A stretch of 64,000 nucleotides of DNA from Blastomyces gilchristii SLH14081. Lineage: Eukaryota > Ascomycota > Eurotiomycetes > Onygenales > Ajellomycetaceae. The notes below the pieces were generated by a model, which was given only the letters and a program-made list of their open reading frames with translations, was not told the DNA's origin and searched no databases. The stretch is from contig NW_003101640.1 in assembly GCF_000003855.2 (NCBI RefSeq), forward strand, positions 132,138 to 196,137. Direction: 5' to 3'. Position 1 is the first letter of the stretch, and every line of letters starts with the position of its first letter. The translations under genes were made by a program, and so were the position numbers. Positions 24,340 through 36,329 of the stretch are shown piece after piece.

Positions 24340-24628
24340 TAAGAGGCCTACACTGAATAGATCAGTATAATATATAGGTCTTATATAACAAAGTGAAAAA
24401 CATTAAAGAAGGAAAGAAAAGAGAAAGTGTGAAAATCAGTAATCAGAGTGAATATTTATAGGCATGTGCAGTGATGTACACTGGTGTACATGGTAAAGCT
24501 CCAGGACAGAAGAATAGGAATTCTGTAGGTTTTCAGCCGAGAATCGGCGACCGAGAATCGAAGCAGTAGAAATCTGTGAAGTGTGTAATAAAATAGTCTA
24601 TATAATTAATCAGGCGCAGTCCGTCACA
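24340..24628 (-). repeat. 5' LTR of gypsy B
   Basis: A 289-bp repeat parallel to 4281-4571. It carries several unmutated CG-containing blocks between 24535 and 24628. It would contain the promoter of the element on the minus strand. Confidence 0.88.
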
Positions 24629-25315
24629 CAGAAATCTTTTATAAATTATAGTATTTTTAACATTTTTTAATACTTTTGAAATCATTTAAAAAATAATATA
24701 ATAAAAGAAAAGAAATAAAGGTTTAAAAATAAATATAGTAAATAAGTAAAAAAAGAAGAAAAGAAAAGAAAATGTAAAAAAAGATAATAATAAAATAAAT
24801 ATATTTAAAAATAATATATAATTATTTCAATAGATTGTATCTAATTAATTTGTATCTTTTCATATTTATAGTTTTGAATTTAATCATTTTCTTATAACTG
24901 TTTAAATTTTTAATAGAAAATTTATTAAGTATTTAATTTCTATCTCAATTGAAAATAAGAATTTTATATTTAATTGATTTAAATCATATTTCTCTTTTAA
25001 TCTGACTATGAAATTATTGTATAATACACGGTATATTACAATATACTCAGAATTTTCATTTGAATTACAGATTAAGTATTTTTTTAAGTTAAATTTATTA
25101 TCAAATCTTAATATATAAGATTTAAAATAATTATATTCTAGTTTCAGCTGAATTATAGATAAGAATATTTTCTTTTTCTATTTTTTTAAACAAGATTTTC
25201 ACTGAAGTTTTGTTTCAAATCTTGAATAAAGTATACTTTTATTTTGATTTTATCAGTTTTTATTTCATTTATTTAAATAAGATTCTTTTATCTTTCTCTT
25301 TATAAAATGACTAGA
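24629..25315 (-). mobile_element. LINE-2, 3' UTR and ORF2 C-terminus
   Basis: The continuation of the UTR broken at 4280, followed by the LINE ORF2 C-terminal region (compare 9840-10520 of LINE-1). It is more decayed than LINE-1: most remaining C and G are gone and there are small indels. It ends at 25315 with CTAGA, one copy of the duplication made by gypsy C. Confidence 0.85.
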
Positions 25316-25860
25316 TATAACATGACGGAACCGAAGCAATGACTAGTCAGCAGCATCACATAGAAGTAGTTGTTTGAAAAGCTGTATGAGTGAGCTTGAC
25401 TATCTTGCTTGAATAGTGAGCTTGTAGACTACAGAGTTATTGTGAGAATATTACAGATATAATACTTAGTATACTAAGAAGATTGTATAAGACATGCAGT
25501 AACTCTCATATATATTTCAGTAGAAGAAAAATGAATCACTGACTTCTTTAATAAGAAGCCAGTATCTAGCTATTCTATATAGACAATGAGTGAATACTCT
25601 TCTCTTATTTCACAAGTGAGAATAGCCAGAGTGATACCTCAGTAGCATCTCATTATTTAAGAAAGAGTAATCTGCTGATCTTATATAGAAGTGAGATTCT
25701 TATATTTATTAATTAAATCTTTCTATAATATATCTGAATAATGTCATAGAGTGATTGAAAACTGATTTAAACAGTCTGTAGAATGAATGAACTCATTCAC
25801 ATAAAAGTAATGAGCTGTATGAAATCACAACAGAGTCTTAGCATAACTAGAGACATGATA
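25316..25860 (-). repeat. 3' LTR of gypsy C
   Basis: A 545-bp repeat. Only its outermost 30 bases (25316-25345) keep CG steps; the rest is saturated with transitions. The opposite pattern is seen in the other LTR. Confidence 0.92.
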
Positions 25861-26900
25861 ATACTCTTCTCTTTAAGAGTATAGTTCTGATGCTCTTAAG
25901 ATTATCAGATTAGAAATTATCTTTGTTATATAGCAACAGTTATCAACTGATTAACAGTGCATATGCTGTACATAATATAAAGAAATAGATGAGTTTTTCT
26001 GCTAACTGCATAGATCTTTCTTTTTTTATCTTCATTTAAATTAAACATGTGATAAGTGAGTTTCTTATATATTGATTTAAAATGTGAAAAACATAGTTAA
26101 TAAGTGACTTATAGATCTCTTAATATATTTCATTCTATATATGAAATTTTCTGCAAAAGTAATGTGTTTTTAGAGACAAAGCTAACAGTAGTAATAGAAT
26201 TTTTTAAAAAGATTCTTCTCTTCTATAAAACATTTTTCTTTCTTCTCTCTTAATTGTAACAGTGAGTGTATGAGAGTATTGTTCTTGAAGAATAATAAAG
26301 AACTTATTCTGACATTTTCTAGTGAGTAAATATCTTCATGGTGCAGCTGCAGTCTTCATGACTATTAAGAAAGCCCAGTTGAAGGCAGAGACAGCAGCAT
26401 TGATGAACTGCGGGAGCATCACTCTCATTGTCATATCTTCTTCTTCTTCTCCTTCTCCTGCTTGTCTTGCGGCCGTGGTGGTAGTTGCTGTGCCTTGCAG
26501 TGAGGTGTCATTTCTTCTGCCAGTTGATTCATCTGTGTCTGATTCTTTCTCTGCCTCTCTCACTGCCATTGTGACACTGCCTCTTCTCTCAGTCAACACA
26601 GTGATGTATGACTCCATGTGATCATTTCAAGAGGAACCTGGGAAGAGCTTGATTTCAGAGACAGTGACTCTGAGAAGCTTAATCTATAGTTCCTCTCTCA
26701 CAGTATATCTGAGCCCTGCTCAGAATACTGTTGAGTTGAGTCTGCAGAGTTCTGCAGTTTCTTTGTCTTCTTTCTGTGAGAAGGCTTCAGTGTGACTTCT
26801 GACTAATACTGCTACTTATCTGCACTGCATCAAGCAGCTGAAGAAGAGAAGAATCTTATATATTCACTTCTTCTCTCACTCTCATTATTTTCATTGCATC
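25861..26900 (-). other. gypsy C region between integrase and 3' LTR, with a GC-normal island
   Basis: About 1 kb with no recognised domain. The part 26322-26830 is much less mutated than the surrounding pol. It is open on both strands over about 280 bases (minus 26336-26617, plus 26322-26621). The minus-strand reading, in the sense of the element, is Glu/Asp/Thr-rich with a run of acidic residues. Either it is a poorly conserved accessory frame or a low-copy segment that escaped mutation. Confidence 0.5.
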
Positions 26901-29900
26901 TGTAATAATAATTTCTATCTCTCTATAAGTATTATCTACTCTACAAGAAGACATCATATCAGCTCTGATAAGAAGCTCAGATACTCAAGCAGTATAGAGT
27001 GAGAATCTCAGAGCTTCAAGTATTGATAGATTCTATCAAGACTGAGAAGATCTCTCTTACTCATCTATAAAAGAAGATGAAAGTATGAATTTTCAAGATG
27101 AAAAAATATCTCAGAATGACTAATTTTAAGAAGAGATTAGCTGATATCACTGTTGAAAGTATTACAGAGATTAATCACTGATTAAAGAGAATCTCACTTT
27201 AATTAAAGTAGATAACTGAGATGCTTTATAAATTAATAAGTTAATACTTTAAGTATCTCTCATACTCTTCTACAGCATGCTTCTCTGTGATACTGCAGTA
27301 CTAACTTCTTGACAGATAAAGATATCAGTGTCAGAGACTTCAATAGTGAAGAATGAGTTTAATGAGAATATACTTATTAATGAGTAGATTCTGAGATTCT
27401 CTTCTTTTTACTTTTTCAGTGAGCTGCAGCTTTATTTAGAATAGTAGCAGTCTGCAGATTGATAATATTAATTTTTATTACTTTTAAATATCTCTTTTCT
27501 TTAATCACTTCAGGAATTTTACACTTATGTAGTCTTATTAAACTTCTAAAAACTCTTTGAGAGAAAATAGAAGAAGAGTGTTACAGAGTTAATAAGATAT
27601 CAGCTCATTATTACAAGATTATCTCTAAAAAATTCTTTAAGAAAAATGAGAAGTCTCAAGCAGCATTTCTTGCTCAATATCTCTAGTATATAACAGAGCA
27701 GTCTCTACTAGCTGTCTCATAGCTTACAATATCTTTCTCAGCATTTTTCAAATGCTCAAGCAGTTCTTATAAATTCTCTGATAACAAATAATCTTCTTAT
27801 TTAATAAGATATTGAAGCTTACTGTAATATATTCACTTATTCAATATTTTCTTTACAAGATATTCAGTATTACTCTTAATCTTAATATTATTCAGCTGAG
27901 ACAGCTTCACTCTGAGACATTACTTATAGAGCTTTAAATAGAAAATGTGAAAAATAGAATGAATTGATTTCAATTCTGTGAGTAATTTCAACTTATATAT
28001 CTACTTATCTATCACTCTTATTACTGAAAAAGATTCTAGTCATCACTCACTGAGCTTCTTATACAGTCTTATTATCTTGATATTCTTTGCTAAAAGTAGC
28101 ATTTAATTCTCTATCAAGAACTTCATTAAAAGATGTTTTTAATTATAGTATTTCATCTGCTACTTCTATACATAGCAGATACTTTTCATCATCTTTTTTA
28201 TGAATTTTATTCAAAAGTTTCAATCTCACTTTTACTTCTGATACTGAGAGATACTCTGTTCTCTGTATCTGTTTAATATTCTAACTATCTATTCTCTTCT
28301 TTGAAATATCATTCATAATATCACTGAGTAACAAAGAATTATATTCATAATAAGTATAGAAAGAAGATATTTTTAAGATTACATTCTTTACATTGTTATA
28401 TACAAATTCAGTAGTTAGAAGATATTTGAGTCAATCATTCTGATAATATAAATAGAATACTCAAAGATGCTGTTCTAGTATCTGATTCTGATGTTCAGTC
28501 TGATTATCTATCTGTGAATGAAATGCAGTACTGAGAAGATGTCTTATTATAAGATAATAGTAAAAAGCTGATTATTATTTACTGATAAAGAGGGATTCTT
28601 AATCTATTATCAATAATTTCAGAGTATCATAATTATAAATAATGATATCTAAAAACAGATCAGTCAATTCAGAGGCTTTAATCTTTTTATAAGTAGAGAT
28701 ATATCTGATCATCTTTATGAAGCAGTTAATAATAATCAAAATTAAATCATATTCTTTGACTCTTATTAACTTCAGCAGATTAACTATGAAATTCATTAAT
28801 AGATTCTGTCATGAGTTCTTTGAAACAGGTAGTGATATTAACTCACTGTATTACTTATACTGCAGAATCTTTATCTTTTGATAGATATTATAAGTCTTAA
28901 TATACTCTTTAATATCTATCTGAAGCTTGTCTTAAATATATTTATATTTTAGAAGCTTCTCAGTCTTCTCTAATCTGAAGTGCTCTATATAAGAATTATT
29001 ATAATGAATTCTTAATAACTTCTGATGCACTGCTCTGCTACAAGAGACAAAGACTGAATCATTCAACAGTAGAAGTGTATATTCTTCTAGTTATCAGCAA
29101 CTTGATTTCTTAGCAGTATTATCTCACTCAGAGCCTGTCTCTTTCAAGTTCAAACCAGATTCTTTCTTCTTTAACTTCTGAATTCAAGCTGCAGTAGAGA
29201 CATTCTTCTTCTGTAACTTATTAATGAATTTCAAAAGTAGTCAGATTGAAAGATTGTAGATTATTTTATTCTTTATCAATTTAATAACAGTAAGATATAA
29301 TACAAGAAGCTTATAATCTTCAGTGTTAGTTCTCTGTGAGAATCTGGGTTTTCTTTCAACTTCTATACTGAGTTGTGCAGCTGTCTTACTGACACTGTTT
29401 CTGAGCTTTAGAGAACTCTAATTCTCTGCAGCCAGCTTCTTCTACAGTGATAATAGAGATTCTTTTATAGAATTCTTCTTCACATTAACAATATTATAAT
29501 CAGACTGTCTAGACAGTGTGTCAGCAGAGTTAAGCCAATCTGAACAGTATCAGATATAGAAATTATACTCTGAAAGCAGCTCTGTTCATCTGACTTAACA
29601 TTCTGTTAAGCTCTTTGTTATCAAGAAGTAACACAGATTTATATAATCAGTGAGAACTTGCACTGAATACTTACTACTCTGAAAATAATGTCACTAGATC
29701 TTAAAGAATTCAATAATTGCTAACATCTTCTAATCATGAGTATTATATCTTCTCTGCATGAGTGATAACTTCTTGAAGAAGAAGATCACTAATCTTTATT
29801 CACAGCATCTTATAGACTCTGTGAAGAAGTCTTCTTTTACAGACAATTCATTATCTGTATTCTCAGAGATAATTATTCTCTGATTCTTTCAACATTGAAA

Positions 29901-31580
29901 GATCTTCAGTGTCAACTATGAAAAGATTTCACAGATCTCATTCTCAGATACATCAGTCTCACACTGACTGAGTAAGTCAGAGTTAAAGTGATTCAGTATT
30001 ATAATATCTGTAAAAGCTTGTTTCAATTCTGCAAATGTCTGTACAGCATCTTAAGTGAGAATAAATAATTCTGTTTTTCTGTCTTTCACACTTTTCTTTA
30101 ACAGATCTGTAAGAGAGACAGTAATCTGTGAATATGTATAGATGAATTGTCTGTAGAAATTCACAAATTCTAGAAATATCTATATCTCATGATACATCTG
30201 CAGTGCTGATCAGTTCTTAATAACAGAGACTCAGCTTCTGTTCATTGAAATGCTGTTCATCTTAATAATATAATCTAAGAAATCAATCTTCTGTATGTAG
30301 AACAAGCATTTTTCAGTGTTTATATAGAGTTAATACTGTCTCAAGTGACTCAACACTTCTCAAACATGAGTATCATATTCTTTCTCTGATTTCAAGATGA
30401 TTAGAATGTTATTCAGGTATACTATATAGAAGACATTAACAAGATCTTACAGCATCTCATTTATATAGATCTGGAAGATGACTGAAGTGTTATAAAGATT
30501 AAAAGATAAAACAAGATATTCAAAATTACTGTACTTGATATAGAAAGCTGTTTTTCAAATATTGTCTTTGTTAACTCTGATTCTATGATAGATATCTTAT
30601 ATATCAATCTTTGAGAACATCTTTGCTTCAGATAATCAATTGATCATCTCATCAATCAATGATAATAAATAGTGATTCTTAACTGTTATCTTATTGAGGC
30701 CTCTGTAGTCTATGCATAGGCATAGTCTATCATTCTTCTTGAGTATAAAGAGTATAGACACCTCTGTCAGACTCTTTGATAAATATATTCAGTTCTTTGA
30801 TTACACTTCTTCAAGATATTTGTGCAGAACATTCAATTCCTTTACAGATAAGTTGTAAAGAGACTCATACAGTATCATTACATCATCTTTAAGATAAATC
30901 TTATATCATATCTTGATATCAGAAAACTTTGCTGCTTTTCTTTCTGAAAAGACATTCTTATAATCTGTAAAGAGACATCATATACATTCATCTTCAATGA
31001 TAAATACTGCTGTTAATCTTACAGTGAGAGTGATGACTTCTTCATCTATTTTCAAGTCTCAATCACCTGCTATACAGTATATTGACTCTATTCTTTTCTC
31101 AAGATTCTTCTGATGAAACTCTTCAGATTTCTCTATCACTGTCTCTTCATCAGTGAGACAGTATCATTATATCTGAGTGACTCAGTCAATGAGAGAATTG
31201 TTTTCTCTCAATTATAGAAGATCTAGAATGACATTCTCATCTATGATATTAACTGTGTGAAGAAGCAGACTGCTCTTCTTAAAGGTTTCTTCTGAGTCTG
31301 TGATTACACACTTCACTTGAATTATGTTAAAATGATGATATTTTATTTCATCAGTAAATTTCACATAATCTGACAGATCTATCTTTTTTCAATTCTTTAT
31401 CAAAGAAAAGAAATAGAATATAAAGTTGATATCTATCTCAGAGTCAAGTAAATATCTCACTGATATCTTCTTATTCAGAATATACATTGTAATTATAATA
31501 TAAACTTAAAGATATGAGAATTATCAATTCTTTATTTCTTTCTCTTCTTTATCTTTCACAGATACATTTGTCAGAAGAGA
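26901..31580 (-). pseudogene. pol: gypsy C pol remnant: protease, RT, RNase H, integrase
   Basis: An LDSE box replacing the LDSG of the protease lies near 31450-31470. In the RT, GLNKITVKNHYSL is at about 30650-30700 and the YxDD box reads YLNN at about 30410-30425. RNase H has the TDYIN.CYF block at about 29630-29660. The integrase core, with the DR.TKM-type block changed to NCFIKM, lies in the open stretch 28599-28796 and continues towards 28300. Catalytic Asp in RT is changed to Asn, and dozens of stops are present, so the protein is not functional. Gag lies upstream in the usual order. Confidence 0.9.
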
Positions 31581-31589
31581 AGTTAACTT

Positions 31590-32480
31590 TGAGAAGATAT
31601 CTTCTTAATTTCTTCTCTTCTTCAGCTTCTTATAATCACTGATATAGTGATTATCAGCTCTGCAGTTGAAACAGAGATCTTTATCAAATCTTTTTTAGTA
31701 TTTCTTCACAGTGAGTGAAGAGTCAGAATACTTGAAATTCTTCTTTACTTTTTTCATACTGAAGCTGTCACAGCACTGTTTAGATCTTATCATTGATTAC
31801 TTAGAAGAGATCTTATTAATCTTTTTCTCAGAGAATTGACTATTCAAATAGATCTGAGAAGCCAGATTGACAAGCTCAGTGTAATTAATTAATGAACTCT
31901 GATATTATAATATCATTATCTACACCTTGTGAGTCAGCTTTATAAGATAAAGCTGTGTTTTTAATTGATTCAAATTATCAGTTAATTCCTCTCAATATTC
32001 TTCAAATCTTATAATGAAATTGAAAGAATTCTTATTATTTTATTAATATAATGAGTTGAACTGCTGTACTATCATGAAGTCATGATTACAGTGATCTTCA
32101 ATTTAGTTCAGTAGAAAGTTCTTGAATTCTTCTCAAGTTATGATAGTATTAATACTCTCAAGATCTCTCTTCTTAATGACTTAAGTAGTTGCAGAGATGC
32201 CTTCAAGAAGGTTGATGATATATATTACTCATATCTCATAAGTATTATACTGGCTCAGATTAAGGTGGAATTTCTGTTCAAGAGTACAGATAAAGCTGTG
32301 AAATTCAGATAAGATATTTCTCTTATATTTCAGAGAATCTCTGATCTTAATCTCTCTATCTTCATGATAGATGTAGGTGTGTAGAGGCTGTGACAGTGAC
32401 AGAGCAGTTGAAGAGCTCATGTCAAAATATACAGCAGATTCAGAAATCTCAGATTTCTGCCAGAATAGAGATGTACACAC
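31590..32480 (-). pseudogene. gag: gypsy C gag remnant with CCHC knuckle
   Basis: Minus strand, with a possible start at 32480. The first 83 codons are open (32229-32480), with the LxxFHSFICTLEQKF pattern of retrotransposon Gag. The middle carries the W-rich capsid region with TGA at Trp positions. Near 31650-31690 the knuckle reads C-F-N-C-x4-H-x4-Y, with the last Cys changed to Tyr. Confidence 0.85.
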
Positions 32481-32609
32481 TCTAGAAGATGATGTAGTAT
32501 TTTCTTCAGAGAGTGAGATCAGATTGATCTCAGTGTAGGTGTATGATATTATATCAGTCTGTTAGAGCTCAACTGATTCAAACTTATAATCAGATTAAGT
32601 GATTCAAAT

Positions 32610-33153
32610 TGTAATATAATAAAACTGAAGCAGTGACTAGTCAGCAGTATTATATAGAGATAGTTATTTAAGAAGCTGTATAAGTGAGCTTTACTATCTT
32701 ACTTGAATAGTGAGCTTGTAGACTACAGAGTTATTATGAGAATATCACAGATATAATACTTAGTATACTAAGAAGATTGTATGAGACACACAGTAACTCT
32801 TGTATATATTTCAGTAGAAGAAAAATAAATCACTGACTTCTTTGATGAGAAGTCAGCATCTAGCTATTCTATATAGATAATGAGTGAATACTCTTCTCTT
32901 ATTTCATGAGTGAGAATAGCTGGAGCAATATCTCAGCAGTGTCTTATTATCAAGGAAGAGTAATCTGCTGACCTCATATAGAAGTGAGGTTCTCATATTT
33001 ATCAATCAGATCTTTCTATGATATATCTGAATGATGTCATAGAGTGGTTGTAAACCGGTTCGGACGGCCTGCGGGATGGATGCAATCATCCGCATGGAAG
33101 CGATGGGCCGTATGAAACCGCAGCGGGGCCTTGACGCGGCCAGGGGCGTGACA
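32610..33153 (-). repeat. 5' LTR of gypsy C, with an unmutated outer end
   Basis: A 544-bp repeat matching 25316-25860. Bases 33045-33153 are GC-rich and carry many CG steps, whereas the same stretch of the other LTR (25752-25860) has nearly all of these changed to TG/CA or TA. The switch at about 33045 is abrupt. Confidence 0.92.
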
Positions 33154-34078
33154 CTAGAATACTTTTTTTTTGAATAAATTTGCTTAATTGTGAACTCTTT
33201 ATTACAGTTAAATCAGCTATTTTATTATTATAGATATTTATATAAGTAAAAACTTAATATAAATGAATTATTATCTTTGATTTTCTTCTTTTTTAAATTT
33301 TCTTAACAGAATTCAAAATCAGTTTAAGATTTATTTATTTATTATAAATCTGATTATTTCTCAGTCTTTTCAAAACAGCTTAACTGTCAAGAAATATTTA
33401 TATTTTTTTCAAACTAGTTTTTCTTTTATAAGATTTTATTCTAATAAGTTTGAAAGCTTTCACTATTGTAAATAATTCAGTATTAAAAACTTTAGATTCA
33501 CTGTTTAAATTTTATAAAGCTGAGATAAAATTGATATTAGCTTCAGTATAAGTAATATCTGTATTTAATTTATTCAAATTCTCATTTTTTGACTCCTCTG
33601 AATAAGTAAGAATTGAATCTTTTATATTAATTACAGAGATTTTTTCTAAATACTGTTTATTATTCTTCTCTTTAAATAGTTTATTTATCTGTAAATGTAT
33701 AAGAGATTTCAGCTTTTCTCTGCAGAGAAATATTCTTTGATGTTTAATTTTTTCAATATTCAAAGAGAAAAATTGATTTTTAATTATTGAATATAACTTC
33801 TACAGTTAAGAAGATATTTTCTTTGGAAAATTGTTCTTATTTCAATTGAAATATCTATTTCAATCTAGTTCACTTTCTGAGTTAATTGATGAAAAAGAAG
33901 AAGAAACTCTTTCTTTAATTATATAATTTAAACTTATTTTTATATCTCTCAGAGTATAGTTTATGCAGGCTTTTTTAAATCAAATAGCAGGTAAAGAAAT
34001 TGAAGCTTTAATTCTCATTACTTCAATAAAAGATAATTTAAATACTTTTAGAATTCTTCTCAAAACTCTATTTTGCAG
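33154..34078 (-). mobile_element. LINE-2, RNase H region of ORF2 (5'-truncated end)
   Basis: LINE-2 resumes after gypsy C and runs to the sequence TTTTGCAG at about 34076, where similarity to LINE-1 (near 11440) stops. The minus strand at 33512-33763 is open and matches the RNase H N-terminal part of LINE-5 (53020-53245), with a YSEES block replacing YSDDS. A 13-bp duplication for this copy could not be found, so the joint with the copia element may have been rearranged. Confidence 0.8.
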
Positions 34079-35810
34079 ATCACAGTAATAGCTTCATTGT
34101 TATTAATATATAGAGAAACTGTAAAATTGAGAGATAAAATCTCAAGCTTCATAAGCAGTTCACATAGTCAGATTATAGTTTTGAGACTTTCAGAGATGAA
34201 TATATACTCTGCTTCTGTGATACTCAGTGTCAGAATTATCTGTTTACAGAATTTTCATACAATTAATCTATCAGTAAAATGAATGAGAAAACTCAATGAA
34301 AATTTGCAGTTATAAGTGTCATCTACTCAATCAGAATTAGTAAAGACTTCAAAATTAAAGTCTTTCACTTCAGTGATATAATGAATATAGTAGTCAGTTG
34401 TGCTGTGAATATAGTAAAAAAGCTGTTTAACTATAACTCAGTATGTGTGTATAGACTTGTTTAATTAACAGATGAGCTTTGCAGTTAAAAAAAAATGAAA
34501 ATAAGTATATATAATAAGATATTAAAGTGATTCAATAATTTATTAATATTTACACTTATCAAAAAGTTCAGAGTTGAAAAGTGAGTTAAAAACAAAGTTT
34601 ATAAGAGTTTTTACTGTCTGAAAATCAGTCATTCTGAATTTTTTCAGTATTGATTTAATATAAATAACTTGTAACAGTTTGATATCACTGTCATTCTTCT
34701 TAATTTTTATACTCAGATAGTGATTTATGAGTTTCAGATTCTTTATTATGAATTGATTAATAATTTAATGAAATATTTATTTGATAATATCTGTGTGACT
34801 GTGTCAGAGTCTATTAACTTGACATTATTTATATAGAAAGTGAGAAATATTTGAGACTCTCTTTTAAATCAAAGGCTTTTATTATAATAAAAGAATTTGA
34901 AACTAATATTCTTGAGATGACTTATAAGTAGATTGAATCACAGATAAAGAGTCAGTTTGAAACCGTAAAGAAACTGCAAAAGCAGATATATACAATCAAA
35001 ATTATTATTAAAGTCAGTCAGCTGTTTCATGTAAAGCTGTTTATTAAGTGAAAAACTCATATTCAGAAATAGTGTTATAAAATCAATCTAATGAATATTC
35101 GAACTTTTTATCACTGGCACTGTAAGTATAGCTTAGATGATAGAGATGAAAATGATAGAGATATAGATATTATTGAAATTGACACTCTTTCATTGATAAA
35201 AGCTCTGAATAATTTATTTTATTCTGTAAAATAATACACTACTATCTACATCAGTTTTAACATAATAAACTGAGTAATTATCAAGAATCTGAGTTTTGAC
35301 AGTTGATTTATTTACAATTTTGAAGATGTTATACTTGACTGCAGAGTCAAGCTCGTTTTTCATAGCAGTTACTTAAGCATTTTTTTACAGAGATGTAAGT
35401 ATCATCTTATACATTTACAGAATCTTAATTTCAGAGATTATATTAAAGTCTCTTTATATAGTACATATTTTGAACATATAATAGAGCTGAAACTCAATGA
35501 TAAAAAATATCTTTGAGAGATTGAAGTCAGAGATAGTAATATTTTTTGAAAGCTTTTCACACTTTTTAAAATGAGTTAATAGCTTCTTATTAATCTCTTT
35601 TCAAGAACATTTTACTTTGAGGTCTGTGACTAGCAGTAAACAAAAGAAAGATGTTTTTAAAAGATATTTATACAAAGAGAAACTTCTTCTGCAAAGATAC
35701 AGAAATTAATAAAAAATTAAAACAGAGTTAATTATCACAGATAAGATTATCTGCAGTTAACATGTAAAACATATTAATTGTGTTACAATTATTGAGTGCA
35801 GAGCTCACTA
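34079..35810 (-). pseudogene. pol: copia RT and RNase H remnant
   Basis: The RT block with MKNELDSAVKYN lies at about 35325-35370, IDFITLFLN at about 35090-35120, and the YVDD box reads YINN at about 34815-34830. The copia RNase H signature TEAEYI is near 34190-34215, preceded by Ser/Ile, and LYINNNEA (family DN.AI) is at about 34090-34125. Stops and D-to-N changes destroy it. The sequence breaks off at about 34079, where LINE-2 begins. Confidence 0.87.
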
Positions 35811-35818
35811 GCTGTGAT

Positions 35819-36321
35819 TAGACTGACTGCTGAGATCATGAATTTTTCATTTGATTTTATTTGATGTGATCTCTTACATTTCTTAATATGAATTCTGCTG
35901 ACACTAATCATTAAAAAAACATGCAAAGTGACTATTCATCAGATCTCAAAATGAAATCATGACTTAGAAAAAATAAGAAAGTGATTTGATTTGATTTTAT
36001 TTAGTTTCTTTCTTAGCATAAAGTTACTATTTTTAGACATTTTAAGGTTTTTTTTAGACTATTTTTAATTTTTTAAAAAGTAATACTTTTCGGTAATACT
36101 CAAATGAGATTTAAAGTCATTTAAAGCAATAAAAAGAATTTAAATTAAGAAATAAAAATCATGATCTTATTTGAAAAATGTGATAAGAGTAGACAGTAAT
36201 CACTGAGATAGTATGAGACTACTATCTAATCTTAAAACTGTGTACTGAGATCAATTAAATTGATAATGAGACCATTAAATATTCTGGTCCTGGTTTTAAA
36301 CACGGTCACGCAGTCAGTCTA
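35819..36321 (+). mobile_element. hAT-derived MITE (copy 2)
   Basis: 503 bp with TAGACTG...CAGTCTA ends and flanking 8-mers GCTGTGAT (35811-35818) and GCTGTAAT (36322-36329). The right-hand 60 bases match the hAT end with the CGTGTGACCGTG-type motif. It inserted in the copia element between integrase and RT. Orientation is arbitrary. Confidence 0.87.
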
Positions 36322-36329
36322 GCTGTAAT

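Larger units (their letters stand above)
4281..24628 (-). mobile_element. Ty3/gypsy retrotransposon B, complete but opened by LINE-1
   Basis: LTRs in the same orientation lie at 4281-4571 and 24340-24628. The internal parts are 4572-9674 and 24245-24339, and the 14.6 kb between them is LINE-1 with its own inserts. The four bases CAGA occur at 4277-4280 and at 24629-24632; counting the ambiguous LTR base gives ACAGA, the expected 5-bp duplication. The flanks on both sides are consecutive parts of one LINE 3' UTR, which supports the joint independently. Without LINE-1 the element would be about 5.8 kb. Confidence 0.85.
25316..33153 (-). mobile_element. Ty3/gypsy retrotransposon C, complete
   Basis: A 7,838-bp element bounded by the 5-bp duplication CTAGA (25311-25315 and 33154-33158), with LTRs at 25316-25860 and 32610-33153. 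On the minus strand it holds gag, protease, RT, RNase H and integrase, then about 1 kb of 3' sequence. It is unrelated at nucleotide level to gypsy A/B/G. It inserted in the ORF2 C-terminal region of LINE-2. Confidence 0.92.
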
